Counted from the first letter of the stretch, positions 7,959 through 16,795 are shown. The stretch is DNA of 64,000 nucleotides from Streptomyces halobius (GCF_023277745.1 NZ_CP086322.1:2542001-2606000), one strand, 5' to 3'. Notes: generated from the letters alone by a model not told the origin. A program made the numbers and translations.

Positions 7959-7978
7959 CGTCCGCACCGTCGCGGACG
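7959..7978 (+). promoter_or_regulatory. Stem-loop between leader peptide and sulfite reductase
   Basis: cgtccgc and gcggacg form a 7-bp stem around a 6-base loop, 28 bases after the leader-peptide stop codon and 135 before the next gene. It could be part of a cysteine-dependent attenuator; no alternative pairing was worked out. Confidence 0.4.
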
Positions 7979-8112
7979 CGCTGACGCCCCCGGCCTCGCA
8001 CCGCACTCACGACGCGTCCCCACGCGCCGGCCCTTAGGTGTGTCCACGCAGGTCACAGCGGGCGTCACCCGCCCAGCCCGCCCCCTTGAGCCGCCCAGAA
8101 GGACGTACACCC

Positions 8113-9810
8113 ATGGCCGCCACGCCAGAGAAGCCCGCAGCCGCCACGAGCCGCCGCAAGGCCGGACGCCACCGTGGCGAGGGCCAGTGGGCCGCAGGTC
8201 ACTTCACGCCGCTGAACGGCAATGAGCAGTTCAAGAAGGACGATGACGGTCTCAATGTGCGGACACGCATTGAGACGATCTACTCCAAGGCCGGTTTCGA
8301 CTCGATCGACCCCAACGACCTGCGCGGGCGGATGCGTTGGTGGGGCCTCTACACCCAGCGCAGGCCCGGGATCGACGGCGGCAAGACCGCGATCCTGGAG
8401 CCGGAGGAGCTGGACGACGAGTACTTCATGCTGCGGGTCCGTATCGACGGCGGGCGGCTGACGACCGAACAGCTGCGGGTGATCGGTGAGATCTCGCAGG
8501 AGTTCGCGCGTGGCACCGCGGACATCACCGACCGGCAGAACGTCCAGTACCACTGGATCCGGATCGAGGACGTACCGGAGATCTGGCGGCGTCTTGAGGC
8601 CGTCGGCCTGTCCACCACCGAGGCGTGCGGTGACACGCCCCGTGTCATCCTCGGCTCGCCGGTCGCCGGTATCGCCGAGGACGAGATCATCGACGGCACC
8701 CCGGTCATCGAGGAGATCCACCGCCGGATCGTCGGCAATCCCGCGTTCTCCAACCTGCCGCGCAAGTTCAAGTCCGCGGTCTCCGGCTCACCGCTGCTGG
8801 ACGTGGCGCACGAGATCAACGACATCTCGTTCGTGGGGGTCGAGCACCCCGAGCACGGTCCGGGCTTCGATGTGTGGGTCGGCGGCGGCCTGTCCACCAA
8901 CCCCAAGCTCGGTGTGCGGCTGGGCACCTGGGTCTCCCGCGACGAGGCCGCCGATGTCTACGAAGGCGTCATCTCGATCTTCCGCGACTACGGCTACCGC
9001 CGGCTGCGCACCCGCGCCCGGCTGAAGTTCCTGGTCGCCGACTGGGGCCCGGAGAAGTTCCGTCAGGTACTGGAGGACGAGTACCTGAAGCGGAAGCTGA
9101 CCGACGGGCCCGCGCCGGCGCAGCCCGCGCAGCGGTGGCGCGATCACGTGGGCGTGCACAAGCAGAAGGACGGCCGCTTCTACGTCGGCTTCGCGCCGCG
9201 CGTCGGCCGGGTGGACGGTGCCACCCTCACCAAGATCGCCGAGCTGGCCGAGGCACATGGCTCGGGCCGGCTGCGTACCACCGCCGAGCAGAAGATGATC
9301 GTGCTGGACATCGACGAGACGCAGGTCGACTCGCTGGTCGCCGGCCTTGAGGCGCTGGACCTGCGGGTCAAGCCGTCCCCGTTCCGGCGCGGCACGATGG
9401 CCTGCACCGGCATCGAGTTCTGCAAGCTGGCGATCGTCGAGACCAAGGGCCGTGGCGCCGCGCTGATCGACGAACTGGAGCGCCGTCTCCCCGGCTTCGA
9501 GGAGCCGGTCACCGTCAACATCAACGGCTGCCCCAACGCCTGCGCCCGTATCCAGGTGGCGGACATCGGTCTCAAGGGGCAGCTGATGCTGGACGACAAC
9601 GGCAACCAGGTCGAGGGCTACCAGGTGCACCTGGGCGGCGCGCTGGGTCTGGAGCCCGGCTTCGGCCGCAAGGTCCGCGGGCTGAAGGTCACCGCCGACG
9701 AACTCCCCGACTACGTCGAGCGGGTGCTGCGCAACTTCGAGGAGCAGCGCGGCGACGGTGAGCGGTTCGCCCAGTGGGCGGCCCGTGCGGAAGAAGGTGC
9801 GCTGAAGTGA
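8113..9810 (+). CDS. sirA: Assimilatory sulfite reductase (ferredoxin), siroheme/4Fe-4S
   Basis: Reduces sulfite to sulfide with six electrons from ferredoxin, the last reductive step of sulfate assimilation. 565 residues. The start ATG 8113 is preceded by AGAAGGACG. The two-fold nitrite/sulfite reductase repeat is visible, with DRQNVQYHWIRIEDVPEIW and TTAEQKMIVLDI. The cofactor Cys residues are in MACTGIEFCKLA (CxxxxxC) and NGCPNACARIQVADIGLKG (CxxxC), which bind the 4Fe-4S cluster and siroheme. It begins the operon and its TGA overlaps the next gene by 4 bp. A nitrite reductase is the alternative, but the cysHCDN neighbours make sulfite the substrate. The siroheme precursor enzyme lies at the end of the same locus. 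Confidence 0.93.
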   Translation: MAATPEKPAAATSRRKAGRHRGEGQWAAGHFTPLNGNEQFKKDDDGLNVRTRIETIYSKAGFDSIDPNDLRGRMRWWGLYTQRRPGIDGGKTAILEPEELDDEYFMLRVRIDGGRLTTEQLRVIGEISQEFARGTADITDRQNVQYHWIRIEDVPEIWRRLEAVGLSTTEACGDTPRVILGSPVAGIAEDEIIDGTPVIEEIHRRIVGNPAFSNLPRKFKSAVSGSPLLDVAHEINDISFVGVEHPEHGPGFDVWVGGGLSTNPKLGVRLGTWVSRDEAADVYEGVISIFRDYGYRRLRTRARLKFLVADWGPEKFRQVLEDEYLKRKLTDGPAPAQPAQRWRDHVGVHKQKDGRFYVGFAPRVGRVDGATLTKIAELAEAHGSGRLRTTAEQKMIVLDIDETQVDSLVAGLEALDLRVKPSPFRRGTMACTGIEFCKLAIVETKGRGAALIDELERRLPGFEEPVTVNINGCPNACARIQVADIGLKGQLMLDDNGNQVEGYQVHLGGALGLEPGFGRKVRGLKVTADELPDYVERVLRNFEEQRGDGERFAQWAARAEEGALK

Positions 9811-10007
9811 GCGAGCGTGCGGCCCCCTTCTACTGCCCGTACTGCGGTGACGAGGATCTGCGGCCCTCCGAGGAGGGCTCGGTCCGCGGTGAAGGCGCGG
9901 CCTGGGAATGCCGGGCGTGCAGCCGGGCGTTCCGGCTGAAGTTCCTCGGCCTGCTTTCCCGGGGCCTGTCCACTGCCGCCTCACCATCTTCTGGAGACGC
10001 GTCGTGA
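9807..10007 (+). CDS. Small Cys-rich (zinc-ribbon-like) protein of the sulfur operon
   Basis: A 66-residue protein starting at GTG 9807, overlapping the sulfite reductase stop by 4 bp (GTGA) and overlapping cysH by 4 bp at its own end. It carries two CxxC pairs, FYCPYCGDED and WECRACSRAFRLKF, spaced like a zinc ribbon or a small iron-sulfur site. This small gene is a regular member of the Streptomyces sulfite reductase-cysH locus, but I know no established function. Its tight coupling suggests a partner of the reductase or of CysH, perhaps in electron transfer or cluster handling; that is inference only. Confidence 0.8.
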   Translation: MSERAAPFYCPYCGDEDLRPSEEGSVRGEGAAWECRACSRAFRLKFLGLLSRGLSTAASPSSGDAS

Positions 10008-10693
10008 CCACTGCCACCGATCTGCCGCAGCTCGCCGAGCGGGCCGGCCGCGACCTGAAGGACGCGGCCCCGCTCGACATCCTCAAGTGGGCCGCCGAAA
10101 CCTTCGGTTCCCGTTTCTGTGTGACGTCGTCCATGGAGGACGCGGTCGTCGCCCACCTCGCCTCGCGCGCCGTCCCGGGCGTGGACGTGGTGTTCCTCGA
10201 CACCGGCTACCACTTCCCGGAGACCCTCGGGACCCGGGACGCGGTGGCCGCGGTGATGGACGTCAATCTCATCACCCTGACGCCCCGTCAGTCCGTCGCG
10301 GAGCAGGACGCCGAGTACGGTCCCAGGCTGCACGACCGCGACCCGGACCGGTGCTGCGCGCTGCGCAAGGTCAAGCCCCTCGAAGCGGGCCTGACCGGCT
10401 ATGACGCCTGGGCGACCGGGCTGCGCCGGGACGAGTCCCCGACCCGTGCGAACACCCCGGTCGTCGGCTGGGACGCCAAGCGCGAGAAGGTCAAGATCTC
10501 GCCGATCGCCCGCTGGACGCGGGCCGACGTGGACGCGTACATCGCCGAACACGGTGTGCTGACCAACCCGCTGCTGATGGACGGCTACGCCTCGGTCGGC
10601 TGCGCGCCCTGCACCCGCCGGGTGACGGCGGGCGAGGACGCACGGGCCGGGCGCTGGGCCGGTACCAACAAGACCGAGTGCGGGCTGCACTGA
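10004..10693 (+). CDS. cysH: Phosphoadenylyl/adenylyl-sulfate reductase (APS reductase type)
   Basis: Reduces activated sulfate to sulfite using thioredoxin. 229 residues from GTG 10004 (TGGAG upstream, 4-bp overlap with the preceding gene). Features: SSMEDAVVAHLA P-loop-like PP motif, DTGYHFPETL, CCALRKVKPLE and GCAPCTRR, and the C-terminal ECGLH with the catalytic Cys. The paired CC and CxxC cysteines mark the 4Fe-4S form that uses APS directly. The stop overlaps an ATG by one base (TGATG). The presence of cysC in the operon leaves open whether APS or PAPS is used in vivo. Confidence 0.93.
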   Translation: MTTATDLPQLAERAGRDLKDAAPLDILKWAAETFGSRFCVTSSMEDAVVAHLASRAVPGVDVVFLDTGYHFPETLGTRDAVAAVMDVNLITLTPRQSVAEQDAEYGPRLHDRDPDRCCALRKVKPLEAGLTGYDAWATGLRRDESPTRANTPVVGWDAKREKVKISPIARWTRADVDAYIAEHGVLTNPLLMDGYASVGCAPCTRRVTAGEDARAGRWAGTNKTECGLH

Positions 10694-10734
10694 TGGCACA
10701 GGGTTCGGATGTGTCCCCCGGGAGGACACGGCTG

Positions 10735-10815
10735 CGGACACAGCTCCAGCAAACGCAGCTCCAGCAGACACCGCTTCAGACACGCCTTCAGAAGACACAG
10801 CTTCAGGAGATACAG
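10735..10815 (+). repeat. Leu-Gln-Gln-Thr coding-like tandem repeat before cysC
   Basis: Imperfect 12-18 bp units built on cagctccag/cttcag repeat about six times directly before cysC. If translated in the cysC frame from ATG 10693 they encode LQQTQLQQTPLQTRLQKTQ. The last unit ends in AGGAGATACAG, which supplies the cysC ribosome site, so the stretch is more likely a spacer than protein. Confidence 0.6.
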
Positions 10816-11349
10816 ATGACGGGCGCCACGATCTGGCTGACCGGTCTGCCGAGCGCGGGCAAGACGACCATCGCGCGCGAACTGGCCGGCCGGCTGCGCG
10901 GCGAAGGCCACCGGGTCGAGGTGCTCGACGGCGACGAGATCCGCGAGTTCCTCTCCGCGGGCCTCGGCTTCAGCCGCGAGGACCGGCACACCAACGTCCA
11001 GCGCATCGGCTTCGTCGCCGAGCTGCTGGCGAGCAACGGCGTCAAGGCGCTGGTGCCGGTGATCGCACCGTACGCGGACAGCCGGGAGGCGGTGCGCAAG
11101 CGCCACCAGGCCGAGGGCACCGCGTATCTGGAGGTGCATGTGGCCACTCCGGTCGAGGTGTGCTCGGAACGCGATGTGAAGGGCCTGTACGCCAAGCAGG
11201 CGGCGGGCGAGATCTCCGGACTGACCGGCGTGGACGACCCGTACGAGGCGCCCGAGTCGCCCGATCTGCGCATCGAGTCGCACACCCAGACCGTGCAGGA
11301 GTCCGCGACGGCGCTGCACACGCTGCTCACCGAGAGGGGACTGGCATGA
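10816..11349 (+). CDS. cysC: Adenylyl-sulfate kinase
   Basis: Phosphorylates adenosine 5'-phosphosulfate to PAPS with ATP. 177 residues. The P-loop is GLPSAGKTTIA at residues 8-18; VEVLDGDEIREFLS and LGFSREDRHTNVQRI are family motifs, as is the C-terminal VDDPYEAPESPDLRIES. I place the start at ATG 10816 because AGGAG lies 7 bases upstream and homologues begin MTGATIWLTG; an ATG at 10693, overlapping the cysH stop, would add 41 repeat-rich residues. The TGA overlaps the cysD ATG (ATGA). Confidence 0.92.
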   Translation: MTGATIWLTGLPSAGKTTIARELAGRLRGEGHRVEVLDGDEIREFLSAGLGFSREDRHTNVQRIGFVAELLASNGVKALVPVIAPYADSREAVRKRHQAEGTAYLEVHVATPVEVCSERDVKGLYAKQAAGEISGLTGVDDPYEAPESPDLRIESHTQTVQESATALHTLLTERGLA

Positions 11350-12287
11350 CGACCGCGCCCGTTGAGACCGGGCCGGGCCGGGAGGACTCCCCGTACGCCC
11401 TCTCCCACCTGGACGCCCTGGAGTCCGAGGCAGTACACATCTTCCGCGAGGTCGCGGGCGAGTTCGAGCGGCCGGTGATCCTCTTCTCCGGCGGCAAGGA
11501 CTCCATCGTCATGCTGCACCTCGCGCTGAAGGCGTTCGCACCGGCGCCCGTCCCCTTCTCACTGCTGCATGTCGACACCGGGCACAACTTCCCCGAGGTC
11601 CTCGACTACCGGGACCGCACGGTGGAGCGCCACGGCCTGCGGCTGCATGTCGCCTCCGTGCAGGACTTCATCGACCGCGGTGAGCTGCGCGAACGTCCCG
11701 ACGGCACGCGTAACCCGCTGCAGACCGTCCCACTGCTGGACGCCATCGAGAAGAACCGTTTCGACGCGGTCTTCGGCGGCGGCCGCCGGGACGAGGAGAA
11801 GGCCCGCGCCAAGGAGCGGGTGTTCTCGCTGCGTGACGAGTTCGGCGGCTGGGACCCGCGCCGGCAGCGCCCCGAGCTGTGGCAGCTCTACAACGGCAAG
11901 CACTCCCCCGGCGAACATGTCCGGGTCTTCCCGCTGTCCAACTGGACCGAGCTGGACGTCTGGCAGTACATCGCCCGCGAGAAGATCGAACTGCCCGCCA
12001 TCTACTACGCCCACGAGCGCGAGGTCTTCGCGCGGGGCGGCATGTGGCTCGCACCCGGCCAGTGGGGCGGCCCCAAGGACGACGAGCGCGCGGAGACCCG
12101 GAAGGTGCGCTACCGCACCGTCGGCGATATGTCCTGCACCGGGGCCGTCGACTCCGACGCCGACACCATCGAGGCCGTCATCGCGGAGATCGCCGCGTCC
12201 CGGCTCACCGAACGGGGCGCGACGAGGGCCGACGACAAGCTGTCGGAGGCCGCCATGGAGGACCGCAAGCGCGAGGGGTACTTCTAA
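11346..12287 (+). CDS. cysD: Sulfate adenylyltransferase subunit 2
   Basis: Small subunit of ATP sulfurylase, which makes APS from sulfate and ATP. 313 residues from ATG 11346, overlapping cysC by 4 bp. The PP-loop FSGGKDSIVMLHLA (about residues 41-54), VDTGHNFPEVLDYRD, FGGGRRDEEKARAKER, NWTELDVWQYIAREKI and YRTVGDMSCTGAVDS are the expected family blocks. It works with CysN, encoded 2 bases downstream, which couples the reaction to GTP hydrolysis. Confidence 0.95.
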   Translation: MTTAPVETGPGREDSPYALSHLDALESEAVHIFREVAGEFERPVILFSGGKDSIVMLHLALKAFAPAPVPFSLLHVDTGHNFPEVLDYRDRTVERHGLRLHVASVQDFIDRGELRERPDGTRNPLQTVPLLDAIEKNRFDAVFGGGRRDEEKARAKERVFSLRDEFGGWDPRRQRPELWQLYNGKHSPGEHVRVFPLSNWTELDVWQYIAREKIELPAIYYAHEREVFARGGMWLAPGQWGGPKDDERAETRKVRYRTVGDMSCTGAVDSDADTIEAVIAEIAASRLTERGATRADDKLSEAAMEDRKREGYF

Positions 12288-12289
12288 CC

Positions 12290-13645
12290 ATGAGCACCAC
12301 CAATGCTGTTGAGGGCATCGTGGACGCGGGTGCCACCTCGCTGCTGCGTTTCGCCACCGCCGGCTCCGTCGACGACGGCAAGTCGACCCTGGTCGGCCGG
12401 CTGCTGCACGACTCCAAGTCGGTGCTCGCCGACCAGCTGGAGGCCGTCGAACACGCCTCCCGCAACCGCGGGCAGGAGGCACCCGACCTGGCACTGCTGA
12501 CCGACGGGCTGCGCGCCGAGCGCGAGCAGGGCATCACCATCGACGTCGCCTACCGCTACTTCGCCACACCGCGACGCCGGTTCATCCTCGCCGACACCCC
12601 CGGGCATGTGCAGTACACCCGCAACATGGTCACCGGCGCCTCCACCGCCGAGCTGGCCGTGGTACTGGTGGACGCCCGTAACGGCGTGGTCGAGCAGACC
12701 CGCCGGCACGCCGCGGTCGCCGCCCTCCTCCGCGTCCCCCATGTCGTCCTCGCCGTCAACAAGATGGACCTCGTCGACTACGCGGAGCCCGTCTTCGCCG
12801 CGATCGCCGAGGAGTTCACCACCTACGCGGCCTCCCTGGGCGTCCCGGAGATCACCGCCATCCCGATCTCGGCGCTGGCCGGCGACAACGTCGTGACGCC
12901 GTCCCCCAACATGGACTGGTACGGCGGTCCGACCGTGCTGGAGCACCTGGAGACGGTGCCGGTCGTCGCCGATCCGTCGGACGACCCCGGCCGTTTCCCG
13001 GTCCAGTACGTCATCCGCCCGCAGACCGCTCAGCACCCCGACTACCGCGGCTACGCGGGCCAGATCGCCTCCGGCGTGCTGCGCGTCGGCGACGCCGTCA
13101 CCGTGCTGCCCTCCGGCCGCACCAGCACCATCGAGGCGATCGACGCACTCGGCCAGGGCGTGGACGTCGCCTGGGCGCCGCAGTCGGTGACGGTCCGGCT
13201 CGCCGACGACGTCGACATCTCCCGCGGCGATCTCATCGCCCCGACCGCTTCGGCGCCGGCCACGTCGCAGGACATCGAGGCGACCATCTGCCATGTGGCG
13301 GACCGCCCGCTCACCGTCGGCCAGCGGGTGCTGCTCAAGCACACCACCCGCACGGTCAAGGCGATCGTCAAGGAGATCCCGTCCCGGCTGACGCTGGACG
13401 ATCTCTCGCAGCACCCGGAGCCCGGCGAACTGGTCGCCAACGACATCGGCCGGATCACGCTCCGCACCGCCGAGCCGCTGGCCCTGGACGCCTACGCGGC
13501 CTCCCGCCGCACCGGCTCCTTCCTGCTGATCGACCCGGCGGACGGTACGACGCTGACCGCGGGCATGGCGGGCACCGCCTTCGCGGAGGCGGCCGCGGAC
13601 GCCACGCCGGCCACCGAGGCGGACGACGACGGATGGGACTTCTGA
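12290..13645 (+). CDS. cysN: Sulfate adenylyltransferase subunit 1 (GTPase)
   Basis: Large GTP-hydrolysing subunit of ATP sulfurylase. 451 residues from ATG 12290. G-domain motifs: G1 GSVDDGKSTLVGRLL, G2/switch REQGITIDVAYRYF, G3 DTPGHVQYTRNM, G4 NKMDLVDY, then EF-Tu-like beta-barrel domains. It has no fused CysC kinase domain, consistent with the separate cysC upstream. It is the last of the tightly packed sulfate-activation genes; about 210 bases follow before the ABC importer genes. Confidence 0.95.
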   Translation: MSTTNAVEGIVDAGATSLLRFATAGSVDDGKSTLVGRLLHDSKSVLADQLEAVEHASRNRGQEAPDLALLTDGLRAEREQGITIDVAYRYFATPRRRFILADTPGHVQYTRNMVTGASTAELAVVLVDARNGVVEQTRRHAAVAALLRVPHVVLAVNKMDLVDYAEPVFAAIAEEFTTYAASLGVPEITAIPISALAGDNVVTPSPNMDWYGGPTVLEHLETVPVVADPSDDPGRFPVQYVIRPQTAQHPDYRGYAGQIASGVLRVGDAVTVLPSGRTSTIEAIDALGQGVDVAWAPQSVTVRLADDVDISRGDLIAPTASAPATSQDIEATICHVADRPLTVGQRVLLKHTTRTVKAIVKEIPSRLTLDDLSQHPEPGELVANDIGRITLRTAEPLALDAYAASRRTGSFLLIDPADGTTLTAGMAGTAFAEAAADATPATEADDDGWDF

Positions 13646-13859
13646 GCATGCTCAGCGACTTCTTCTCCACCTTCGCGAAGGAGGGCGGCCGGGTGGGCAG
13701 CGGCGCCCTCGGCAGCGGCCAGGGCGGAGTCGGCCGATGTGTGCGCTGATGACGCTCGGTTCCGTATGGCCCGTGCCCCCCTTCCGAAGACCGACTGAAC
13801 CGCCGGGTGCGCCCTAGAGAGGCGCGCGCCGTCCCGGCCCTCCGAGAGGAAAACCTCCC

Positions 13860-14969
13860 GTGTCTGCCGTTCGCTTCCGCCTGTTGGCGGCCGCCGTCAC
13901 CCTCCCCGTCCTGATAGCCGCACTGGGGGCCTGCGGCTATGGCTCCAAGGCCAAGAAGGACACCGCGGGCGGCGTCGCCCCCAAGGGCGCGAAGGTCGAC
14001 GGACTCGACCAGGTCAGGATCGGGCTCTTCGGCAACACCACGCACGCCACCCCGCTGATCGGCCTCCAGAAGGGCTTCTTCCAGAAGGAACTGGGCGGCA
14101 CCGAGGTCAAGCCCTCCGTCTTCAACGCGGGCCCCGCCGAAATCGAGGCCCTCAACTCGGGCGCCATCGACATCGGCTGGATCGGCCCCTCCCCCTCGAT
14201 CAACGGCTTTGCCAAGTCGCACGGCAGGAGCCTGAAGATCATCTCGGGTTCGGCCTCCGGCGGAGTCTCGCTCGTGGTCAACCCCGAGAAGATCAAGAGC
14301 CTGGACGACCTCAAGGGCAAGACGATCGCGACCCCGCAGCTCGGCAACACCCAGGACGTGGCACTGCTGCACTACCTGGCCGGCCGGGGCTACAAGGTCG
14401 ACGCCACCACCGGCACAGGCGAGGTCACCGTCCAGCGCACCGACAACAAGGTGATGCCGACCGCCTTCAAGCAGGGCAGCATCGACGCCGCCTGGGTCCC
14501 CGAACCCACCGCCTCCAAGCTCGTCGCCGCGGGCGGCAAGGCGCTGCTGGACGAGACGAAGCTGTGGAAGAACGGGAAGTTCGTCATCACGCACGTGATC
14601 GTCTCGCAGCAGTTCCTCAAGGAACACCCCAAGGCCGTCGAGGCGGTACTGCGCGGCTCGGTGAAGACCAACGCCTGGATCCGGTCCCGGCCGGCGGAGG
14701 CGCAGAACGCGCTCAACGACAAGCTCGCCGACTCGAAGATCGCGGGCCAGTCGCTGCCGCCCGATGTCATCGCCCCGGCGTTCAAGAACATCGAGGTCAC
14801 CGATGACCCGCTGGCCGCGACCCTGCAGAAGCAGACGGACTACGCCGTCCAGGCCGGCCTGCTGGCGAAGCCCGACCTCAAGGGCATCTACGACCTCACG
14901 CTGCTGAACAAGGTGCTCAAGGCCGAGGGCAGACCGCAGGTCGACGACGCCGGCCTCGGCAGCGAGTGA
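13860..14969 (+). CDS. ABC transporter substrate-binding lipoprotein (sulfonate/nitrate type, SsuA-like)
   Basis: Extracytoplasmic solute-binding lipoprotein of 369 residues. The GTG start at 13860 is preceded by GAGAGG. A lipoprotein signal peptide runs to the lipobox LGAC with the lipid Cys at about residue 26 (TLPVLIAALGACGYG). The body has the SsuA/TauA-family pattern: IGLFGNTTHATPLIGLQKGFF, NAGPAEIEALNSGAIDIGWIGPSPSINGF, KGKTIATPQLGNTQDVALLHYL and IDAAWVPEPTASKLV. Placement inside the sulfur locus points to sulfonates, sulfate esters or a similar sulfur source, but family members also bind nitrate or taurine. Confidence 0.88.
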   Translation: MSAVRFRLLAAAVTLPVLIAALGACGYGSKAKKDTAGGVAPKGAKVDGLDQVRIGLFGNTTHATPLIGLQKGFFQKELGGTEVKPSVFNAGPAEIEALNSGAIDIGWIGPSPSINGFAKSHGRSLKIISGSASGGVSLVVNPEKIKSLDDLKGKTIATPQLGNTQDVALLHYLAGRGYKVDATTGTGEVTVQRTDNKVMPTAFKQGSIDAAWVPEPTASKLVAAGGKALLDETKLWKNGKFVITHVIVSQQFLKEHPKAVEAVLRGSVKTNAWIRSRPAEAQNALNDKLADSKIAGQSLPPDVIAPAFKNIEVTDDPLAATLQKQTDYAVQAGLLAKPDLKGIYDLTLLNKVLKAEGRPQVDDAGLGSE

Positions 14970-15012
14970 CCCCCGCCCCACCAGCACCGCAATTCCCCAG
15001 GAGGTGACACCG

Positions 15013-15837
15013 ATGACGACGCCCACGCTCACCAAGCCCGCCACGGCGGACCCGGTCACGACCCGTCCGTACGCCGCTCGCATCGACCATGTCTCGAAGT
15101 CGTTCGGCCGTCCCGGCGCGCAGCAGCATGTGCTGGACAACATCAGCATCGATGTCGCACCGGGCGAATTCGTCTGCCTCCTGGGAGCCTCGGGCTGCGG
15201 CAAATCCACCCTGCTCAATCTCGTGGCAGGTCTCGACGCGCCGTCCGTCGGCACCATCCACACGCCCGGCGGCCGTCCGGCCCTGATGTTCCAGGAACAC
15301 GCGCTGTTCCCGTGGCTGACCGCGGGCCGCAACGTCGAACTGGCACTGCGGCTGCGGGGGGTGCCGCGCGCGGAGCGCCGCGACGAGGCCGAGCGGCTGC
15401 TCGAACTCGTACGGCTCAAGGGCGCGTACGGCAAGCGGGTGCACGAACTGTCGGGCGGAATGCGCCAGCGCGTCGCGATGGCCCGCGCGCTCGCCCAGGA
15501 CAGCCAACTGCTGCTGATGGACGAGCCGTTCGCCGCGCTCGACGCCATCACCCGGGACGTGCTGCACGACGAGCTGACCCGCATCTGGCAGGACGCGAAC
15601 GCCGACGGCTCCGGCAATGGCGGCCTGTCGGTCCTCTTCGTCACCCATAACGTCCGCGAGGCCGTACGGCTGGCCCAGCGGGTGGTGCTGCTCTCCTCCC
15701 GTCCCGGCCGGATCGCCCGCGAGTGGCAGGTGGACATCCCGCAGCCGCGCCGCATCGAGGACGCCGCGGTCGCCGACCTGTCCATCGAGATCACCGAACA
15801 GCTGCGTGGGGAGATCCGCCGCCATGGCCAGCACTGA
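15013..15837 (+). CDS. ABC transporter ATP-binding protein (SsuB-like)
   Basis: Cytoplasmic ATPase powering the importer, 274 residues. ATG 15013 is chosen because AGGAGGT ends 7 bases before it. Motifs: Walker A LLGASGCGKSTLLNL, Q-loop MFQEHALFPWLT, signature LSGGMRQRVAMARAL, Walker B LLLMDEPFAALDAITRD and the switch His in VLFVTHNVREAV. The C-terminal end overlaps the permease start by 14 bp, showing that both are translated together. Confidence 0.93.
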   Translation: MTTPTLTKPATADPVTTRPYAARIDHVSKSFGRPGAQQHVLDNISIDVAPGEFVCLLGASGCGKSTLLNLVAGLDAPSVGTIHTPGGRPALMFQEHALFPWLTAGRNVELALRLRGVPRAERRDEAERLLELVRLKGAYGKRVHELSGGMRQRVAMARALAQDSQLLLMDEPFAALDAITRDVLHDELTRIWQDANADGSGNGGLSVLFVTHNVREAVRLAQRVVLLSSRPGRIAREWQVDIPQPRRIEDAAVADLSIEITEQLRGEIRRHGQH

Positions 15838-16792
15838 GACCAAGGCCCAGTCCGCCACCGGAAAGGCCGGGCAAGGCGCCGCCGGACGGGCCGATGACAC
15901 AGCCGGTGCCACCACCGCCTCGGCAGGCGACACCTCCGGTGATCTCGCCGGTCTGGAGGCGGGCCTCGACGCGCTGGAATCCACCGTCGTCGCCCGGCAG
16001 CCCTGGCTGCGCACCGTCGCCGCAAAGGCGTTCCCTCCTCTCATCGCCATCGCGATCGTTCTCGCACTGTGGCAGCTCGCCTATCACTTCCAGCTCAAGC
16101 CGCACTACCTGCTGCCCAGCCCGGTCGACGTCGGCCGGTCGCTGCAGGACAAGTGGCTCGAAGGCACCCTGCTGAGCTTCGTGTGGACCAGCGTCTCCCG
16201 CGGCGCCCTCGGCTTCCTGGCCTCCGTCGCCCTCGGCACGGTGCTCGGGCTGATCGTCGCCCGGGTCAAGGTCATACGGGCCGCCGTCGGACCGATCCTC
16301 AGCGGTCTGCAGTCACTGCCCTCAGTGGCCTGGGTCCCGGCAGCGATCATCTGGTTCGGGCTGAGCGACGCCACGATCTACGCGGTGGTGCTGCTCGGCG
16401 CCGTCCCGTCCATCGCCAACGGGCTGGTGGCCGGCGTCGACCAGATCTCTCCCCTCTACTTGCGGGCGGGCCGCACCATCGGCGCGAGCGGTCTCTCCGG
16501 CGTCCGGCACGTTCTGCTGCCGGCCGCGCTGCCCGGCTACATCTCCGGACTCAAGCAGGGCTGGGCGTTCTCCTGGCGTTCCCTGATGGCCGCCGAACTC
16601 ATCGTCAACGCGGCCGATCTGGGCACCGGCCTGGGCCAGCTCCTGGAACAGGGCCGTGAGCTCCAGGACATGTCCTGGGTGCTGTCCGCGATCCTGCTGA
16701 TCCTGATCGTCGGTATCGGCATCGAGCTGCTGATCTTCGCCCCGATCGAGCGGCGCGTACTGCGCAGCCGCGGCCTCCTCATCAAGAGCTGA
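15824..16792 (+). CDS. ABC transporter permease (SsuC-like)
   Basis: Integral membrane subunit of the same importer, 322 residues from ATG 15824. A cytoplasmic Ala/Gly-rich N-terminal tail of about 60 residues precedes the first membrane segment (FPPLIAIAIVLALWQLAYHF). Further hydrophobic segments are visible (ALGFLASVALGTVLGLIVA, AIIWFGLSDATIYAVVLLGAV, WVLSAILLILIVGIGIELLIF). The EAA-like loop that docks to the ATPase is around YLRAGRTIGASGLSGVRHVLLPAALP. Stop is 3 bases before the chelatase gene. Confidence 0.92.
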   Translation: MASTETKAQSATGKAGQGAAGRADDTAGATTASAGDTSGDLAGLEAGLDALESTVVARQPWLRTVAAKAFPPLIAIAIVLALWQLAYHFQLKPHYLLPSPVDVGRSLQDKWLEGTLLSFVWTSVSRGALGFLASVALGTVLGLIVARVKVIRAAVGPILSGLQSLPSVAWVPAAIIWFGLSDATIYAVVLLGAVPSIANGLVAGVDQISPLYLRAGRTIGASGLSGVRHVLLPAALPGYISGLKQGWAFSWRSLMAAELIVNAADLGTGLGQLLEQGRELQDMSWVLSAILLILIVGIGIELLIFAPIERRVLRSRGLLIKS

Positions 16793-16795
16793 CCC

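Noticed and set aside
13648..13749. A 33-residue plus-strand open frame after cysN (MLSDFFSTFAKEGG...)
   Set aside because: No ribosome site, Gly-rich low-complexity end and no homologous pattern recognised; probably random in the 214-base gap.
13455..16025. An 856-codon minus-strand open frame over the ABC importer genes
   Set aside because: Antisense to the lipoprotein and ATPase genes, whose Walker and lipobox motifs are unambiguous.
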